A stretch of DNA of 45,419 bases from Candidatus Wolfebacteria bacterium (GTDB lineage: Bacteria > Patescibacteriota > Minisyncoccia > Phycocordibacterales > Phycocordibacteraceae): contig NVRX02000006.1 of the NCBI GenBank assembly GCA_002400985.2, positions 169,368 to 214,786 on the forward strand, given 5' to 3'. The translations under genes were made by a program, and so were the position numbers. Shown piece by piece: positions 1 through 9,054 of the stretch. Within the stretch, counting starts at the first letter, position 1. Every line of letters starts with the position of its first letter. The notes below the pieces were generated by a model. That model worked only from the letters and a program-made list of their open reading frames with translations. It ran no database searches and was not told where the DNA came from.

Positions 1-315
1 ATGATCCACCAACTGAAGGCCATTATTGGTTTCCAGGAGGAGGAGCTTGAAGTTCCTGCTCCAGTTGAAGAAGAGGCTGTTGAGGAAGAAAGTGCAGATG
101 CACCAGAAGACCTTAACAAGACTCGAATTGAAACACTTGAGCTTGGAGGACGTGTAGCAGGTGCTCTTGATGAAGCAGGTATAAGGACAGTAGGAGGACT
201 TGTAAAGAAGAGTGCAAAAGAGCTTAAGACTCTTGACGGTCTTGGAGCAAAGGGTGTTGATGAGATTGAAGAGTCTCTAAAGAAGCTTGGAGGAGCACTT
301 AAGGAAGATAAGTAA
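1..315 (+). CDS. rpoA: RNA polymerase alpha subunit, C-terminal part (cut by window edge)
   Basis: This is the end of the alpha subunit of RNA polymerase, covering the C-terminal domain that contacts promoter UP elements and activators. An acidic linker (about residues 14-38 of the visible part, rich in Glu, Pro and Ala) leads into the alpha-CTD. The helix-hairpin-helix signature is visible as KTRIETLELGGRVAGAL, GIRTVGGLVKKS and LDGLGAKGVDEIEESLKKLG. The Met at base 1 is probably internal and the gene very likely begins left of the window, because a full alpha subunit is about 300 residues. The order rpoA-rplQ-rplM-rpsI is the classical ribosomal operon end, and rplQ follows six bases after the stop. 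Confidence 0.93.
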   Translation: MIHQLKAIIGFQEEELEVPAPVEEEAVEEESADAPEDLNKTRIETLELGGRVAGALDEAGIRTVGGLVKKSAKELKTLDGLGAKGVDEIEESLKKLGGALKEDK

Positions 316-320
316 ATAGT

Positions 321-677
321 ATGAAAAAGCAAACAAAAGCAGGAAGAACATTTGGACGAGTAAGAAAAGTACGCACAGGACTTATGCGGTCTCTTGCACG
401 TGGACTTATTCTAGAGGAGAGTATTGAGACTACTGAAGCAAAGGCACGAAGTCTTCGTCCGTATGTTGAAAAGCTTGTTACTCGAGCAAAAGTAGACAGT
501 GTTGCAAACAGACGTCTTGTTGCAGCACGGCTTGGAAATGACACTGAGACTATGAATAAACTATTCACAGACCTTGGTCCAAAGTACAAAGACCGAGCAG
601 GAGGATATACTCGTATTGTAAAAAGCCCGCGAGTACTTGAGGATGGGCGAAAAGTAGCGTACATTAGCTTTGTTTAA
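321..677 (+). CDS. rplQ: 50S ribosomal protein L17
   Basis: L17 is a structural protein of the large ribosomal subunit, near the exit of the peptide tunnel. The 118-residue product is of normal family length. It has the conserved basic start (FGRVRKVRTGLMRSLARGLI, with the usual RxxLxRxLxxxLI pattern), the IETTEAKARSLRPYVEKL segment and the GGYTRIVKSPR ending. It sits directly behind rpoA, as in most bacteria. Its stop codon lies one base before the preferred rplM start, which suggests translation from one transcript. Confidence 0.97.
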   Translation: MKKQTKAGRTFGRVRKVRTGLMRSLARGLILEESIETTEAKARSLRPYVEKLVTRAKVDSVANRRLVAARLGNDTETMNKLFTDLGPKYKDRAGGYTRIVKSPRVLEDGRKVAYISFV

Positions 678-678
678 T

Positions 679-1032
679 ATGGAAGATAAAATATACACAA
701 TTGATGCAACAAATCGTCCTATTGGGCGTGTTGCCACAGAAGTAGCAACTATTTTGCTTGGGAAGAATACTCCTCACTTTGCAAAGAACGTTGTTGTATC
801 TGCACAGGTAACTGTTGCACACATAGATAAGCTAAAGATTTCTGAGAAGAAACGTTCTCAAAAGGAATACCAACGGTACTCAGGATACCCAGGAGGACAA
901 AAGATCCAGACTCTACAAGATCTTATTGCTAAGAAAGGGTATGAAGAGGTTATGCGAAAGGCAGTGTACGGTATGCTTCCAAGTAACAGACTTCGAGCGG
1001 AACGAATGAAGCTACTAGCATTTAGTAAATAA
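679..1032 (+). CDS. rplM: 50S ribosomal protein L13
   Basis: L13 is an early-assembling protein of the large ribosomal subunit. The 117-residue product has the family signatures near its start (YTIDATNRPIGRVATEVA, LLGKNTP), the RYSGYPGG motif in the middle and the AVYGMLPSNRLRAE motif near the end. I place the start at ATG 679, because the in-frame TTG at 670 lies inside the end of rplQ and would add three untypical residues. The product is shorter than the about 140 residues common in other bacteria, and the missing part is mainly the loop near residues 40-60. It is followed two bases later by rpsI, the usual L13-S9 pair. Confidence 0.96.
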   Translation: MEDKIYTIDATNRPIGRVATEVATILLGKNTPHFAKNVVVSAQVTVAHIDKLKISEKKRSQKEYQRYSGYPGGQKIQTLQDLIAKKGYEEVMRKAVYGMLPSNRLRAERMKLLAFSK

Positions 1033-1034
1033 AT

Positions 1035-1433
1035 ATGGCAGAAACACGATACATAGAAGCAATTGGACGACGAAAAAGCGCAGCAGCACGCGTACGTATT
1101 ACTCCTGCAGATAAGATTAGTATTATCGTAAATGATAAGCCTGTAGATGAGTACTTTAGCTCTCGTGAGTATGTTGCTATTGCAGAGGAGGCATTTAAGC
1201 CCGAGGAAGTAACAGAGGATTTTTCAGTAACAGTAAAGGTAAAGGGAGGAGGACAACGAGCACAAGCTGATGCTGTACGGCATGGTATTGCTCGAGCTCT
1301 TGTAAAGAACAAAGAAGAACTACGAGGACCTCTAAAGTCTGGAGGACTTCTAACTCGAGACCCTCGAGTAAAAGAAAGGAAGAAACCTGGACTTAAAAAG
1401 GCTCGAAAGGCAGCACAGTGGAGTAAGCGATAA
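1035..1433 (+). CDS. rpsI: 30S ribosomal protein S9
   Basis: S9 belongs to the head of the small ribosomal subunit, and its C-terminal tail reaches the tRNA in the P site. The 132-residue product has the start YIEAIGRRKSAAARVRI, the GGGQRAQADAVRHGIARAL motif, and the basic end with LTRDPRVKERKKPGLKKARKA and a final KR, as is typical for the family. It is the last gene of the ribosomal operon. A terminator hairpin begins seven bases after its stop codon. Confidence 0.97.
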   Translation: MAETRYIEAIGRRKSAAARVRITPADKISIIVNDKPVDEYFSSREYVAIAEEAFKPEEVTEDFSVTVKVKGGGQRAQADAVRHGIARALVKNKEELRGPLKSGGLLTRDPRVKERKKPGLKKARKAAQWSKR

Positions 1434-1439
1434 AGATGG

Positions 1440-1467
1440 AAACCGGCGAGAGTCGGTTTTTGTTTTT
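1440..1467 (+). terminator. Rho-independent terminator of the rpoA-rpsI operon
   Basis: A six-base stem (AAACCG pairing with CGGTTT) with an eight-base loop is followed by a T-rich run. It lies right behind rpsI and closes the ribosomal protein operon. Confidence 0.8.
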
Positions 1468-1491
1468 AATATAAGAATCTCCCTCCTTTAA

Positions 1492-1517
1492 TTGACTTTT
1501 ATAAAATAATGTACTAT
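1492..1517 (+). promoter_or_regulatory. Possible promoter before the membrane protein at 1576
   Basis: TTGACT (1492-1497) is followed by TACTAT (1512-1517). The spacing is only 14 bases, shorter than the usual 16-18, so one of the two boxes may be misplaced. A transcript from here would have a leader of about 50 bases carrying the strong AGGAGG ribosome binding site before ATG 1576. Confidence 0.35.
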
Positions 1518-1575
1518 CGTCCATATTAGGAGTGTTCACAATTGTGTGTGCATTCCTTTAAAACAGGAGGGAAAG

Positions 1576-2208
1576 ATGCGTTTAGTTCTTTCTATATTTA
1601 CGTTTTTGTTGTTTATTGCAACAGGATCGTTCTATCTTAAATTTGGCTCTACAGCTAATGCTGGATGGATTGTAACAATTGTTATAGTTAGTATCCTTTT
1701 AGCTTTTGCATGGCGACATGGCCTTTCAATGGGCATGAATCCACCAGCTCTTCCATTTGCGCCATCACCACTTGCTGATCGCGGACACAATGTGTATGCG
1801 GTTGCAAATGAAGATGTGCGCAATCTTGTGCAAGTCGCGTTCATAAAAGCGGGGTATGCACTGCAAGGCACATTCAGTGTTGGACCAACGAATCAAAGAT
1901 TATTTGGTTCTGACTTGGTGCTCATGCTTTTAGATGGTGCACCAGAAAAAGATCCGAACTATGATCCGGAAGTACTTCCGTTCATTGCTCGATCTCTTGT
2001 GGTTCCAAGTCCTCAAATTGACGCGCTTCATTTTGTACACTTGCTTCGACAAGAAGGTTTTGCAACAAAAGTGCATGAACCACTTCCAGATCATTTTGAA
2101 AAGTTTTACATGATTACAAGTGATGCTTTTCTTGGTGGATGGGGTCTTGCCTTTCGTGTCTCGGGCCCTAAAATGGGCAAACCTGATACGTGGAGTGTTG
2201 GAAGATAA
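1576..2208 (+). CDS. Hypothetical membrane-anchored protein
   Basis: I do not recognise this 210-residue protein. Two hydrophobic segments lie near the start (about residues 3-22 and 29-50), followed by a Pro-rich stretch (NPPALPFAPSP) and a soluble region of about 145 residues. ATG 1576 is chosen because AGGAGG lies six bases upstream; an in-frame ATG at 1546 is upstream of this signal. The soluble part, with alternating hydrophobic and charged segments (DVRNLVQVAFIKAGYAL, ALHFVHLLRQEGFATKV), could be a small alpha/beta domain. The gene stands alone between two terminators and has its own leader, so it is probably a single-gene unit. Confidence 0.75.
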   Translation: MRLVLSIFTFLLFIATGSFYLKFGSTANAGWIVTIVIVSILLAFAWRHGLSMGMNPPALPFAPSPLADRGHNVYAVANEDVRNLVQVAFIKAGYALQGTFSVGPTNQRLFGSDLVLMLLDGAPEKDPNYDPEVLPFIARSLVVPSPQIDALHFVHLLRQEGFATKVHEPLPDHFEKFYMITSDAFLGGWGLAFRVSGPKMGKPDTWSVGR

Positions 2209-2224
2209 TAACTGCCAAATTAAC

Positions 2225-2258
2225 AAGAGTCGCTTTTTCTGAAAAGGCGACTCTTTTT
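2225..2258 (+). terminator. Rho-independent terminator
   Basis: AAGAGTCGC pairs perfectly with GCGACTCTT, and an inner TTTTC/GAAAA pairing extends the stem. A run of five T follows. The -35 box of the grpE promoter starts three bases after the T run. Confidence 0.9.
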
Positions 2259-2260
2259 CC

Positions 2261-2288
2261 TTGACACAGCCCTAAAAATTCCCATAAT
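2261..2288 (+). promoter_or_regulatory. Promoter of grpE-dnaK-dnaJ, predicted leaderless
   Basis: TTGACA (2261-2266), a 16-base spacer and CATAAT (2283-2288) form a near-consensus vegetative promoter. The grpE ATG lies eight bases after the -10 box, so the transcript should start at or very near the start codon. I see no CIRCE-like inverted repeat for a heat-shock repressor such as HrcA. Confidence 0.75.
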
Positions 2289-2296
2289 AGTACCAA

Positions 2297-2806
2297 ATGA
2301 GCACACACGAAGAAGACATTGAAATTGTAGAAGAAGTAGAAGCTGAGTCTTCTATTAAGACTGCAGATATAAAGAAGGTGAAGGAGCAATTAAAAGCTTG
2401 CAAGTCTGAAAGACAGGAGTATCTTGATGGATGGCAGAGAGCAAAAGCAGATTTCATAAATACGAAAAAACGACTGGAAGAAGAAGGGGGAAAGAAATTT
2501 GAGTATGGAGTTCAAGCTTGCATTGAAAAGGTTTTACCCGCTCTCGACAGTATAGACATTGCACTTTCTCAAAAAGAAGATGAAGGGCTTGCGATGATTC
2601 AAAAACAAATACTTGAAGGTCTTGGTATAGAAGTGCTAGACCCAATGGGAGAAACATTTGACCCAAAAATACACGAACCTATGGGAACCGTAGAGGGAGA
2701 AAAAGACCAGGAAGACAAAATCGTACAAGTTTTACAAAAAGGATACACATTAGGAGATACCATTATTCGCCCACCAAAAGTACAAGTAGCAACATACAAT
2801 AAATAA
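2297..2806 (+). CDS. grpE: Nucleotide exchange factor GrpE
   Basis: GrpE releases ADP from DnaK and so drives the chaperone cycle in the cytoplasm. The 169-residue product has an acidic start, a long helix (about residues 25-75 with [18 protein letters not shown]) that would form the dimer coiled coil, the [11 protein letters not shown] segment, and the C-terminal beta domain with [21 protein letters not shown] and [23 protein letters not shown]. Length and end motif are typical. It is first in a grpE-dnaK-dnaJ operon, with dnaK eight bases downstream. No Shine-Dalgarno sequence is visible, which fits the promoter lying directly before the start codon. Confidence 0.96.
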   Translation: MSTHEEDIEIVEEVEAESSIKTADIKKVKEQLKACKSERQEYLDGWQRAKADFINTKKRLEEEGGKKFEYGVQACIEKVLPALDSIDIALSQKEDEGLAMIQKQILEGLGIEVLDPMGETFDPKIHEPMGTVEGEKDQEDKIVQVLQKGYTLGDTIIRPPKVQVATYNK

Positions 2807-2814
2807 AAAATAAT

Positions 2815-4731
2815 ATGAGTAAAATTTTAGGAATAGATCTAGGAACAACAAACTCAGCAATGGCTATTGTTGAAGGAGGAGAGCCAACTATTATAGAAAA
2901 CAGTGATGGTGCACGAACAACACCGTCTGTTGTTGCTATTGCAAAGAATGGAGACCGTTTGGTAGGAACAGTAGCGCGTAGGCAAGCAGTAACAAACCCA
3001 AAGAATACTGTATACGGTATTAAGCGATTTATGGGACACCGATTTGATGATAAGTCAGTACAAAAAGATCAGGAGTTTGTACCATATGAACTTAAAAAAG
3101 GTTCTGATGATGGTGTGCTTGTAACACTTGGAGACAAAGACTATCGACCTGAGGAAGTATCAGCAATGATTCTTTCAAAGATGAAAACTGATGCAGAAGC
3201 AAAAATAGGAGAGAAAATAACAGAGGCAATTATAACAGTGCCTGCATATTTTGATGACGCACAACGAAATGCAACAAAGGCTGCAGGAAAGATTGCTGGT
3301 CTTGATGTGAAGCGAATCATCAATGAGCCAACAGCAGCAGCTCTTGCATATGGATTTAATAGAAAGAAAGATGAAAAGATCGCAGTATATGACTTTGGAG
3401 GAGGAACCTTTGACGTTTCTATCCTTGAAGTAGGCGATGATGTTATTGAAGTGCTTTCAACTGACGGAGACGCACACATGGGAGGTCGTGATATTGACCT
3501 TGCAATTATGAAGTATATTGCTGATGAGTATAAAAAGGATAGCGGTATTGATGTAAGTAAAGACCCTCTTGCGCTTCAGCGTCTCGATGAGGCTGCAGAA
3601 AAGGCAAAGCACGAGCTTTCAAATAATTCAGAGACAGAAATAAACATTCCATTTATTACATCAGATGCTGATGGTCCAAAGCATCTTCTTCTTACACTTA
3701 CACGTGCAAAGCTTGAAGAACTTGCAGATGAGTATGTGTCACGTTCAATTGATATTACAAAACGTGCGCTTGAAGCTGCAAATATGAAGGCATCAGATAT
3801 TGATGAGATTATCCTTGTAGGAGGACAAACTCGAATGCCTAAGGTACAGGAGCTTGTAAAAGAACTATTTGGAAAAGAACCAAACAGGTCTATTAACCCT
3901 GATGAGGTAGTAGCACTTGGTGCAGGAATACAGGCTGGAATTATGCAGGGAGATGTAAAAGACATTCTTCTTGTAGATGTTATCCCTCTATCTCTAGGTA
4001 TTGAGACTATGGGAAATGTTTCAACAAAGCTTATTGAAAAGAATACAACTATTCCTACACAGAAAACACAGGTATTTAGTACAGCAGCAGATAATCAACC
4101 ATCTGTTGAAATCCACGTAACACAAGGAGAGCGAGCTATGGCAGCAGACAATAAGAGTCTAGGACGGTTTGTGCTTGAAGGTGTTGCTCCAGCACCACGT
4201 GGCGTACCTCAAATTGAGGTTATCTTTGATGTAGATGCAAATGGAATCTTGAATGTAACCGCAAAGGATAAGGCAACAAACAAAGAACAATCTATTAAGA
4301 TTGAGGCAGGAACAGGGCTTTCAGATGAAGATATCGAAAAGATGATGAAAGATGCAGAAGCACATGCTGATGAAGATAAAAAGAAGAAAGAACTTGTAGA
4401 TGCAAAGAATGCAGCAGATCAGATGATCCACTTTGCAAGTAAGTCTCTAAAGGATGCGGGAGACAAGGTACCAGATGATGTGAAGACTGAGATTGAAGAG
4501 AAATCAAAAGCTCTTACTGATGTAAAGGAAAAAGATGATCTTGAAGCAATAACAAAGGCTTCAGAAGAACTTTCAACAAGTATGCAGAAGATTGGTGAGA
4601 TATTGCAAAAGCAGGCAGAGGAAGCAGCAAAAGCTGAAAAAGAAACTCCAAAAGATGATGTGAAAGATGCAGACGTGAAGGAGGAGGAAAAAACAGAGGA
4701 AACAAAGGAAGAAGAGAAAACTAATGAATAA
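2815..4731 (+). CDS. dnaK: Chaperone DnaK (Hsp70)
   Basis: DnaK is the cytoplasmic Hsp70 chaperone that binds exposed hydrophobic peptides under ATP control. The 638-residue length is normal. The ATPase domain starts with [13 protein letters not shown], and [25 protein letters not shown] and [13 protein letters not shown] follow. The substrate-binding domain (from about residue 385) holds [16 protein letters not shown] and the helical lid. The tail is very acidic and Lys/Glu-rich, ending EEEKTNE. The last eight bases overlap the dnaJ start (ATGAATAA), which suggests translational coupling. Confidence 0.98.
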   Translation: MSKILGIDLGTTNSAMAIVEGGEPTIIENSDGARTTPSVVAIAKNGDRLVGTVARRQAVTNPKNTVYGIKRFMGHRFDDKSVQKDQEFVPYELKKGSDDGVLVTLGDKDYRPEEVSAMILSKMKTDAEAKIGEKITEAIITVPAYFDDAQRNATKAAGKIAGLDVKRIINEPTAAALAYGFNRKKDEKIAVYDFGGGTFDVSILEVGDDVIEVLSTDGDAHMGGRDIDLAIMKYIADEYKKDSGIDVSKDPLALQRLDEAAEKAKHELSNNSETEINIPFITSDADGPKHLLLTLTRAKLEELADEYVSRSIDITKRALEAANMKASDIDEIILVGGQTRMPKVQELVKELFGKEPNRSINPDEVVALGAGIQAGIMQGDVKDILLVDVIPLSLGIETMGNVSTKLIEKNTTIPTQKTQVFSTAADNQPSVEIHVTQGERAMAADNKSLGRFVLEGVAPAPRGVPQIEVIFDVDANGILNVTAKDKATNKEQSIKIEAGTGLSDEDIEKMMKDAEAHADEDKKKKELVDAKNAADQMIHFASKSLKDAGDKVPDDVKTEIEEKSKALTDVKEKDDLEAITKASEELSTSMQKIGEILQKQAEEAAKAEKETPKDDVKDADVKEEEKTEETKEEEKTNE

Positions 4732-5785
4732 GGATTATTACAAAATTTTAGATGTAGAGAAGTCTGCAACACATACAGATGTGAAGAAGGCTTTTCGTAA
4801 GCTTGCTCAAAAGTACCATCCAGATAGAAAGACTGGAAATGAAGCAAAGTTTAAAGAAGTTTCTGAAGCCTATAGTGTTATTGGAAATGAACAGAAGCGA
4901 AAAGAGTACGATTCATACGGAAAGACCTTTGGGGGCGGGCAACAGCAAGGTGGCGGTTTTGATTTCTCAGGATTCCAGCAAGGAGGGTTTGGTGGAGGTA
5001 TCGATATAGAAGACATTCTTCGAGGTTTTGGTGGTGGATTTGGACAGCAACAGCAACAGGTACGAAAGGGAAGAGATATTTCTATGGATATTGAAGTATC
5101 TTTCAAAGATTCTATTTTTGGAACCCAAAAGAAGGTACTCATTGCAAAAGTATCAAAGTGTTCAGAATGTGACGGATCTGGAGGAAAGAAAGGAACCTCT
5201 ATGAGTACGTGCGCTGCATGTAATGGGCAGGGGAAAGTGCATCAAACACAAAATTCATTCTTTGGAGCATTTCAAACAGTTGTTGAGTGTATTGAATGTG
5301 TAGCGACAGGAAAGGTTCCAAAAGAAAAATGTAAAGACTGTAGAGGTGCTGGAGTACGAAAACAGGAGGAAGAAATAACGGTAACAATACCTGCGGGAAT
5401 CAATGCTGGCGAGATGATTCGCATGGGTGGACTTGGGGAAGCTGTTAAAAACGGTACTCCTGGGGATTTATATATTAAGGTCCACGTAACGCCGCACGAG
5501 CTCTTTAAGAGAAGTGGGGTCAACTTGGTGGTAGAAGTGCCACTGAAGCTAACTGATGCACTCTCAGGGACTGTATACAACCTAACCACACTTGAAGGAA
5601 AGAGGCTTGAAGTAAAGATTAGTCCTTTGAAAAAAACGGAGGAAACCCTTCGTGTAAAAGGGTATGGAGTACCACAAGGATCAGCTCGAGGCGATATTTA
5701 TTTGAAACTATCAGTATCTCTTCCACAGAAGCTCTCTTCTAAAGCGAAGGACCTTGTGTCACAATTAAAAGAACATGGACTCTAA
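4724..5785 (+). CDS. dnaJ: Co-chaperone DnaJ (Hsp40)
   Basis: DnaJ delivers substrates to DnaK and stimulates its ATPase. The 353-residue product has a J domain (residues 1-65) with the HPD motif, a Gly/Phe-rich linker (about 68-110) with [11 protein letters not shown]-type repeats and QQQQQ, four zinc-binding modules ([32 protein letters not shown]), and the C-terminal substrate domain. The third zinc module has VATG where GxG is usual, although both of its cysteines are kept. The start overlaps the dnaK stop by eight bases. The stop overlaps the next gene by eleven bases. Confidence 0.97.
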   Translation: MNKDYYKILDVEKSATHTDVKKAFRKLAQKYHPDRKTGNEAKFKEVSEAYSVIGNEQKRKEYDSYGKTFGGGQQQGGGFDFSGFQQGGFGGGIDIEDILRGFGGGFGQQQQQVRKGRDISMDIEVSFKDSIFGTQKKVLIAKVSKCSECDGSGGKKGTSMSTCAACNGQGKVHQTQNSFFGAFQTVVECIECVATGKVPKEKCKDCRGAGVRKQEEEITVTIPAGINAGEMIRMGGLGEAVKNGTPGDLYIKVHVTPHELFKRSGVNLVVEVPLKLTDALSGTVYNLTTLEGKRLEVKISPLKKTEETLRVKGYGVPQGSARGDIYLKLSVSLPQKLSSKAKDLVSQLKEHGL

Positions 5786-6308
5786 CCTAAGTTTTGAAGC
5801 TGCAGGAGAACTATTTCAAGCTACTACTGCAAATGCAGGGAACTTCGTAAATGATTTTCTTCTAATCATTATTCTTGTAGGGCTGATGCTTTTCTTCATG
5901 TTCCGAAGTGGAAGGAGAGGAGTTGTTGCCCTTACTATGGCAGTGTATATTGGCATTTCTTTATACGAACTTTTCCCATTTAAGGAAATGGTACTTGAAG
6001 CTGCTGCAGATTCTCCGATGGCGAACCTTGCACTTATGGCAATAATGCTTATCGCTCTTACAACTTTCCCATACATTGTATTAAAACGCGTTGTGGTTAC
6101 TGATTTCTTAGGGAGATTGGGAATTGTATTTCTATTAATCGTTTCATTCCTTCTTACTGCAACATTATTGGCAAGTGCATACCATATTCTCCCTATACGA
6201 GAGTTTTATGCATTTACCCCAGCGCTTGATGCGCTCTTTGCGCCAAAAGAGTTTTTCTTCTGGTGGTTTATCTCTCCACTAGTTGCTTTATTCGAGATGG
6301 CGAAGTAA
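5775..6308 (+). CDS. Hypothetical multi-pass membrane protein
   Basis: I do not recognise this 177-residue protein. It shows about four hydrophobic segments (roughly residues 25-45, 50-68, 82-103 and 110-135) and a possible re-entrant or fifth segment near the end (EFFFWWFISPLVALF). The start ATG lies inside the end of dnaJ in another frame (11-base overlap), so it is probably translated from the chaperone operon. A related envelope role is possible but nothing in the sequence shows one. Confidence 0.75.
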   Translation: MDSNLSFEAAGELFQATTANAGNFVNDFLLIIILVGLMLFFMFRSGRRGVVALTMAVYIGISLYELFPFKEMVLEAAADSPMANLALMAIMLIALTTFPYIVLKRVVVTDFLGRLGIVFLLIVSFLLTATLLASAYHILPIREFYAFTPALDALFAPKEFFFWWFISPLVALFEMAK

Positions 6309-6329
6309 GTCAAATTGCATAAAAAGCTA

Positions 6330-6358
6330 TTGATTCTTTGCTAAAAAAGTGCCATAGT
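6330..6358 (+). promoter_or_regulatory. Promoter of the ANL ligase cluster
   Basis: TTGATT (6330-6335), a 17-base spacer and CATAGT (6353-6358) form a plausible promoter. The expected transcription start near 6365 gives a leader of about 18 bases before ATG 6383. Confidence 0.45.
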
Positions 6359-6382
6359 ATCTAATACTATTCGAACTGCACT

Positions 6383-7897
6383 ATGAATGAAGATTTAATA
6401 AAGCTCCAAAAAAATCAATTGAAAAGGCTTCCGAATCTCCTGAAAAAGCAAAATTCAGATTATTGGATTAAGGCAGGAAATAAAGAAAAACTGCGTCTTT
6501 TTCATGCGGTTGCAGAAAACGTACCTGCGTATAAAGATTTTCTGCAGAAAAATAAATTGGACCCACGGACAATAAAGACAGTAGAAGATTTAAAAAAAGT
6601 TCCTACAATTGATAAAGATAACTATTTACGAGCATATCCACATGAAGATCTGATGTGGAATGGCACTTTAAAGAAACCTCTTACAATTCATGCCACGTCT
6701 GGATCAACAGGGGAGTCAACCTACTTTGAAAGAGAACTCTCATCAGACTTAAAAAGAGCTTTTATTGTAGATTCTTTTTATAAACAAAATAAAAAAACTA
6801 CCGAAGGACCAACTTTATTTATAGTTGCTTTCGGAATGGGTATTTGGTCTGCTGGAATGGGTATTTATACAGGAGTATATCTTGCTGGACAAATACACCA
6901 GTACCCAGTTTCAATTATCACGCCAGGAGTAAGTAAAGAAGAGGTGTTAAAAATATTAAGAAACATTGCACCAAGGTTTAAGCAGGTCATCATTGCAGGC
7001 TATCCTCCTTTTGTTAAGGATGTAATTGACGAAGCTCAATCTGAAGGAATTCCTTTAAAGAATTTCAATTTAAGATTTATTTTTACAGGAGAAGCCTTCA
7101 CAGAGGAGTTTCGAGATTATCTATCAAATCGAGCTGATGTAAAAAATGTTCTTTTAGACACAATGAATACATATGGAACTGCTGAGCTTGGACCCATGGC
7201 TGTTGAAACACCTCTTGTTATATTAATTCGTCGTCTAACAGATAAAAAAATATTCTCAAAACTTTTTGGTGATATTACAAAAACTCCAACTCTCACACAG
7301 TATATTCCAAATTTTGTAAACTTTGATTGTGAAAATGGGGAACTTTTATTTACAGGCGATAGCACGATACCTTTAGTGCGCTATCGTTCAGGAGATCACG
7401 GAGGCATTCTTACTTATAAAGAGGTTGCAGGAAAACTCAAAAAACAAGGCGTTGATTTAGAGAAAAAATGTAAAGAGGCGGGAATTACTGACTATATATC
7501 ACAATTACCAATGGTGTATGTATATGAACGTAAAAATCTTGCGGCAACATTGTATGGAATCCTAATATATCCAGAGTTTGTAAAGTCAGCTGTTTTGCAT
7601 CCGACATTTTACGATATTCTTACCGGAAAATTTACCTTAGTCCAAAAGTACGACAAAAAACAAGACCAATATTTAGAGGTTAATTTAGAATTAAGAAGTG
7701 GTGCTGATCCAACTTCGAAACAGAAAGCTCTTATCCAAAAACGCATTTTAAACGTTCTTAAAAAAAGAAGTTCTGAATTTAAAGAGCTTTGTAAAAATTT
7801 GGATGAAAGAGTACACCCCAGAATTGTTTTTTGGAAAAATGAAGATCCAAAGTTTTTTACACCTGGTTCTAAACAAAAATGGGTGCAAAAAACCTAA
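6383..7897 (+). CDS. PaaK-like adenylate-forming ligase (ANL superfamily)
   Basis: The 504-residue product resembles phenylacetate-CoA ligase and coenzyme F390 synthetase-type enzymes, which activate a carboxylic acid with ATP. The N-terminal part (VPAYKDFLQKNKLDP, EDLKKVPTIDKDNYL) matches the PaaK-type start. The ATP-binding P-loop appears as TSGSTGES near residue 112, and NTYGTAELGP (about 261-270) is the expected adenylate motif. LVRYRSGDHGG near residue 330 matches the YxTGD-type motif. The acid it uses cannot be read from sequence. The next two genes (E1-like and nitroreductase) follow on the same strand with 19 and 16 bases between them, so a shared pathway is likely. Confidence 0.8.
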   Translation: MNEDLIKLQKNQLKRLPNLLKKQNSDYWIKAGNKEKLRLFHAVAENVPAYKDFLQKNKLDPRTIKTVEDLKKVPTIDKDNYLRAYPHEDLMWNGTLKKPLTIHATSGSTGESTYFERELSSDLKRAFIVDSFYKQNKKTTEGPTLFIVAFGMGIWSAGMGIYTGVYLAGQIHQYPVSIITPGVSKEEVLKILRNIAPRFKQVIIAGYPPFVKDVIDEAQSEGIPLKNFNLRFIFTGEAFTEEFRDYLSNRADVKNVLLDTMNTYGTAELGPMAVETPLVILIRRLTDKKIFSKLFGDITKTPTLTQYIPNFVNFDCENGELLFTGDSTIPLVRYRSGDHGGILTYKEVAGKLKKQGVDLEKKCKEAGITDYISQLPMVYVYERKNLAATLYGILIYPEFVKSAVLHPTFYDILTGKFTLVQKYDKKQDQYLEVNLELRSGADPTSKQKALIQKRILNVLKKRSSEFKELCKNLDERVHPRIVFWKNEDPKFFTPGSKQKWVQKT

Positions 7898-7916
7898 TAA
7901 CTGTTAGATTAATAGT

Positions 7917-9038
7917 ATGGAAAACCCAATCATAATAAATCCTAAAGAGAAAAATTTAGAAAAAATAAAAAAAGAGTATTCACCAGACCATATAATCGAC
8001 ACCTACGAGCTACAACTTGAGGACCTTTATCAAATTAGAAACCCTCAATCAAAGTTCATGAAGGATTTCAGCAATGAACTAAAAAAGTTCATTGAAGAAC
8101 ACTCGCAAGGTGATTCTCTTGAGGATTGTGGTAGATGGGTTTATTTTCCCTGGAATAAAACACTTGTGCATTATCTTGAAGATGAAACTCATCAGGAGAT
8201 ACGTACGGCACGTAATAAAAATATTATTACCAAAGAAGAACAGGATAAATTTTATAATTTTAGTATTGGTGTTGCCGGCCTTAGTGTAGGAGGGCACAGT
8301 GCCTTAACAACCACACTTATGGGCGGAGCTGGAGAAATTCGCCTTGCTGATCCTGATGTTATTTCCCCAACAAATCTTAATCGAATACGTTTTGATTTCA
8401 GTCACGTTGGAAGAAATAAAGCAGACCTTGTTGCTGAGTATGTATACCAGCTAAACCCATACAATAAGGTCCATGTATTTGATGAAGGAATTACTGAAGA
8501 AAATATTGGTGACTTTCTAGACGGGTTGGATCTTCTGGTTGAAGAACTCGATGATATCGTAATGAAGGTAAGGCTTCGAGAAGAAGCTAAAAAGCGTGGC
8601 ATACCTGTGATTATGGCAACAGACAATGGGGATAATGTTATTTTGGATGTTGAACGTTATGATCTCAATCCCGATTATCCAATTTTCCATGGAAATCTTG
8701 ATGGTTTTGATTTGAAAGAACTTAAAGACTCTCCTCAAAAAATGTTTGAAGCAATGGGAAGAATCATTGACATAACTCTCGTACCAATTCGAGTCCAACA
8801 TTCTATTCATGAAGTTGGGAAGACCATCTATTCATGGCCGCAGCTTGCTTCAGCAGCAACCTTGTCAGGGGTGGTTATTGCCTACACAGCAAGAAGAATT
8901 GCTCTTGGACAGAAAGTAAAAGAAGGTAAGCTTGAGATAAATATTGAATCTGCAATTGATCCAGACTACCCACAAGTAAGAGAAGTACAATTAAAAGAGG
9001 CACAAAAATTCTTGAAGATGCTTGGAATTAAACAATAA
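7917..9038 (+). CDS. ThiF/E1-like adenylyltransferase, Rv1355c type
   Basis: E1-like enzymes adenylate the C-terminus of a small protein or peptide using ATP. The 373-residue product has an N-terminal extension of about 115 residues, then a Rossmann-type ATP site (GVAGLSVGGHSA near residue 118), the DPDVISPTNLNRIRFD motif with the conserved Asp, Asn and Arg, and GRNKADLVA with the catalytic Lys. The two CxxC zinc pairs of MoeB and ThiF are absent, and the only visible Cys is in the extension. The pattern is that of the ThiF half of mycobacterial Rv1355c-like proteins, where a nitroreductase domain is fused behind it. Here the nitroreductase is the next gene. Confidence 0.8.
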   Translation: MENPIIINPKEKNLEKIKKEYSPDHIIDTYELQLEDLYQIRNPQSKFMKDFSNELKKFIEEHSQGDSLEDCGRWVYFPWNKTLVHYLEDETHQEIRTARNKNIITKEEQDKFYNFSIGVAGLSVGGHSALTTTLMGGAGEIRLADPDVISPTNLNRIRFDFSHVGRNKADLVAEYVYQLNPYNKVHVFDEGITEENIGDFLDGLDLLVEELDDIVMKVRLREEAKKRGIPVIMATDNGDNVILDVERYDLNPDYPIFHGNLDGFDLKELKDSPQKMFEAMGRIIDITLVPIRVQHSIHEVGKTIYSWPQLASAATLSGVVIAYTARRIALGQKVKEGKLEINIESAIDPDYPQVREVQLKEAQKFLKMLGIKQ

Positions 9039-9054
9039 AATACATTTATCGCTT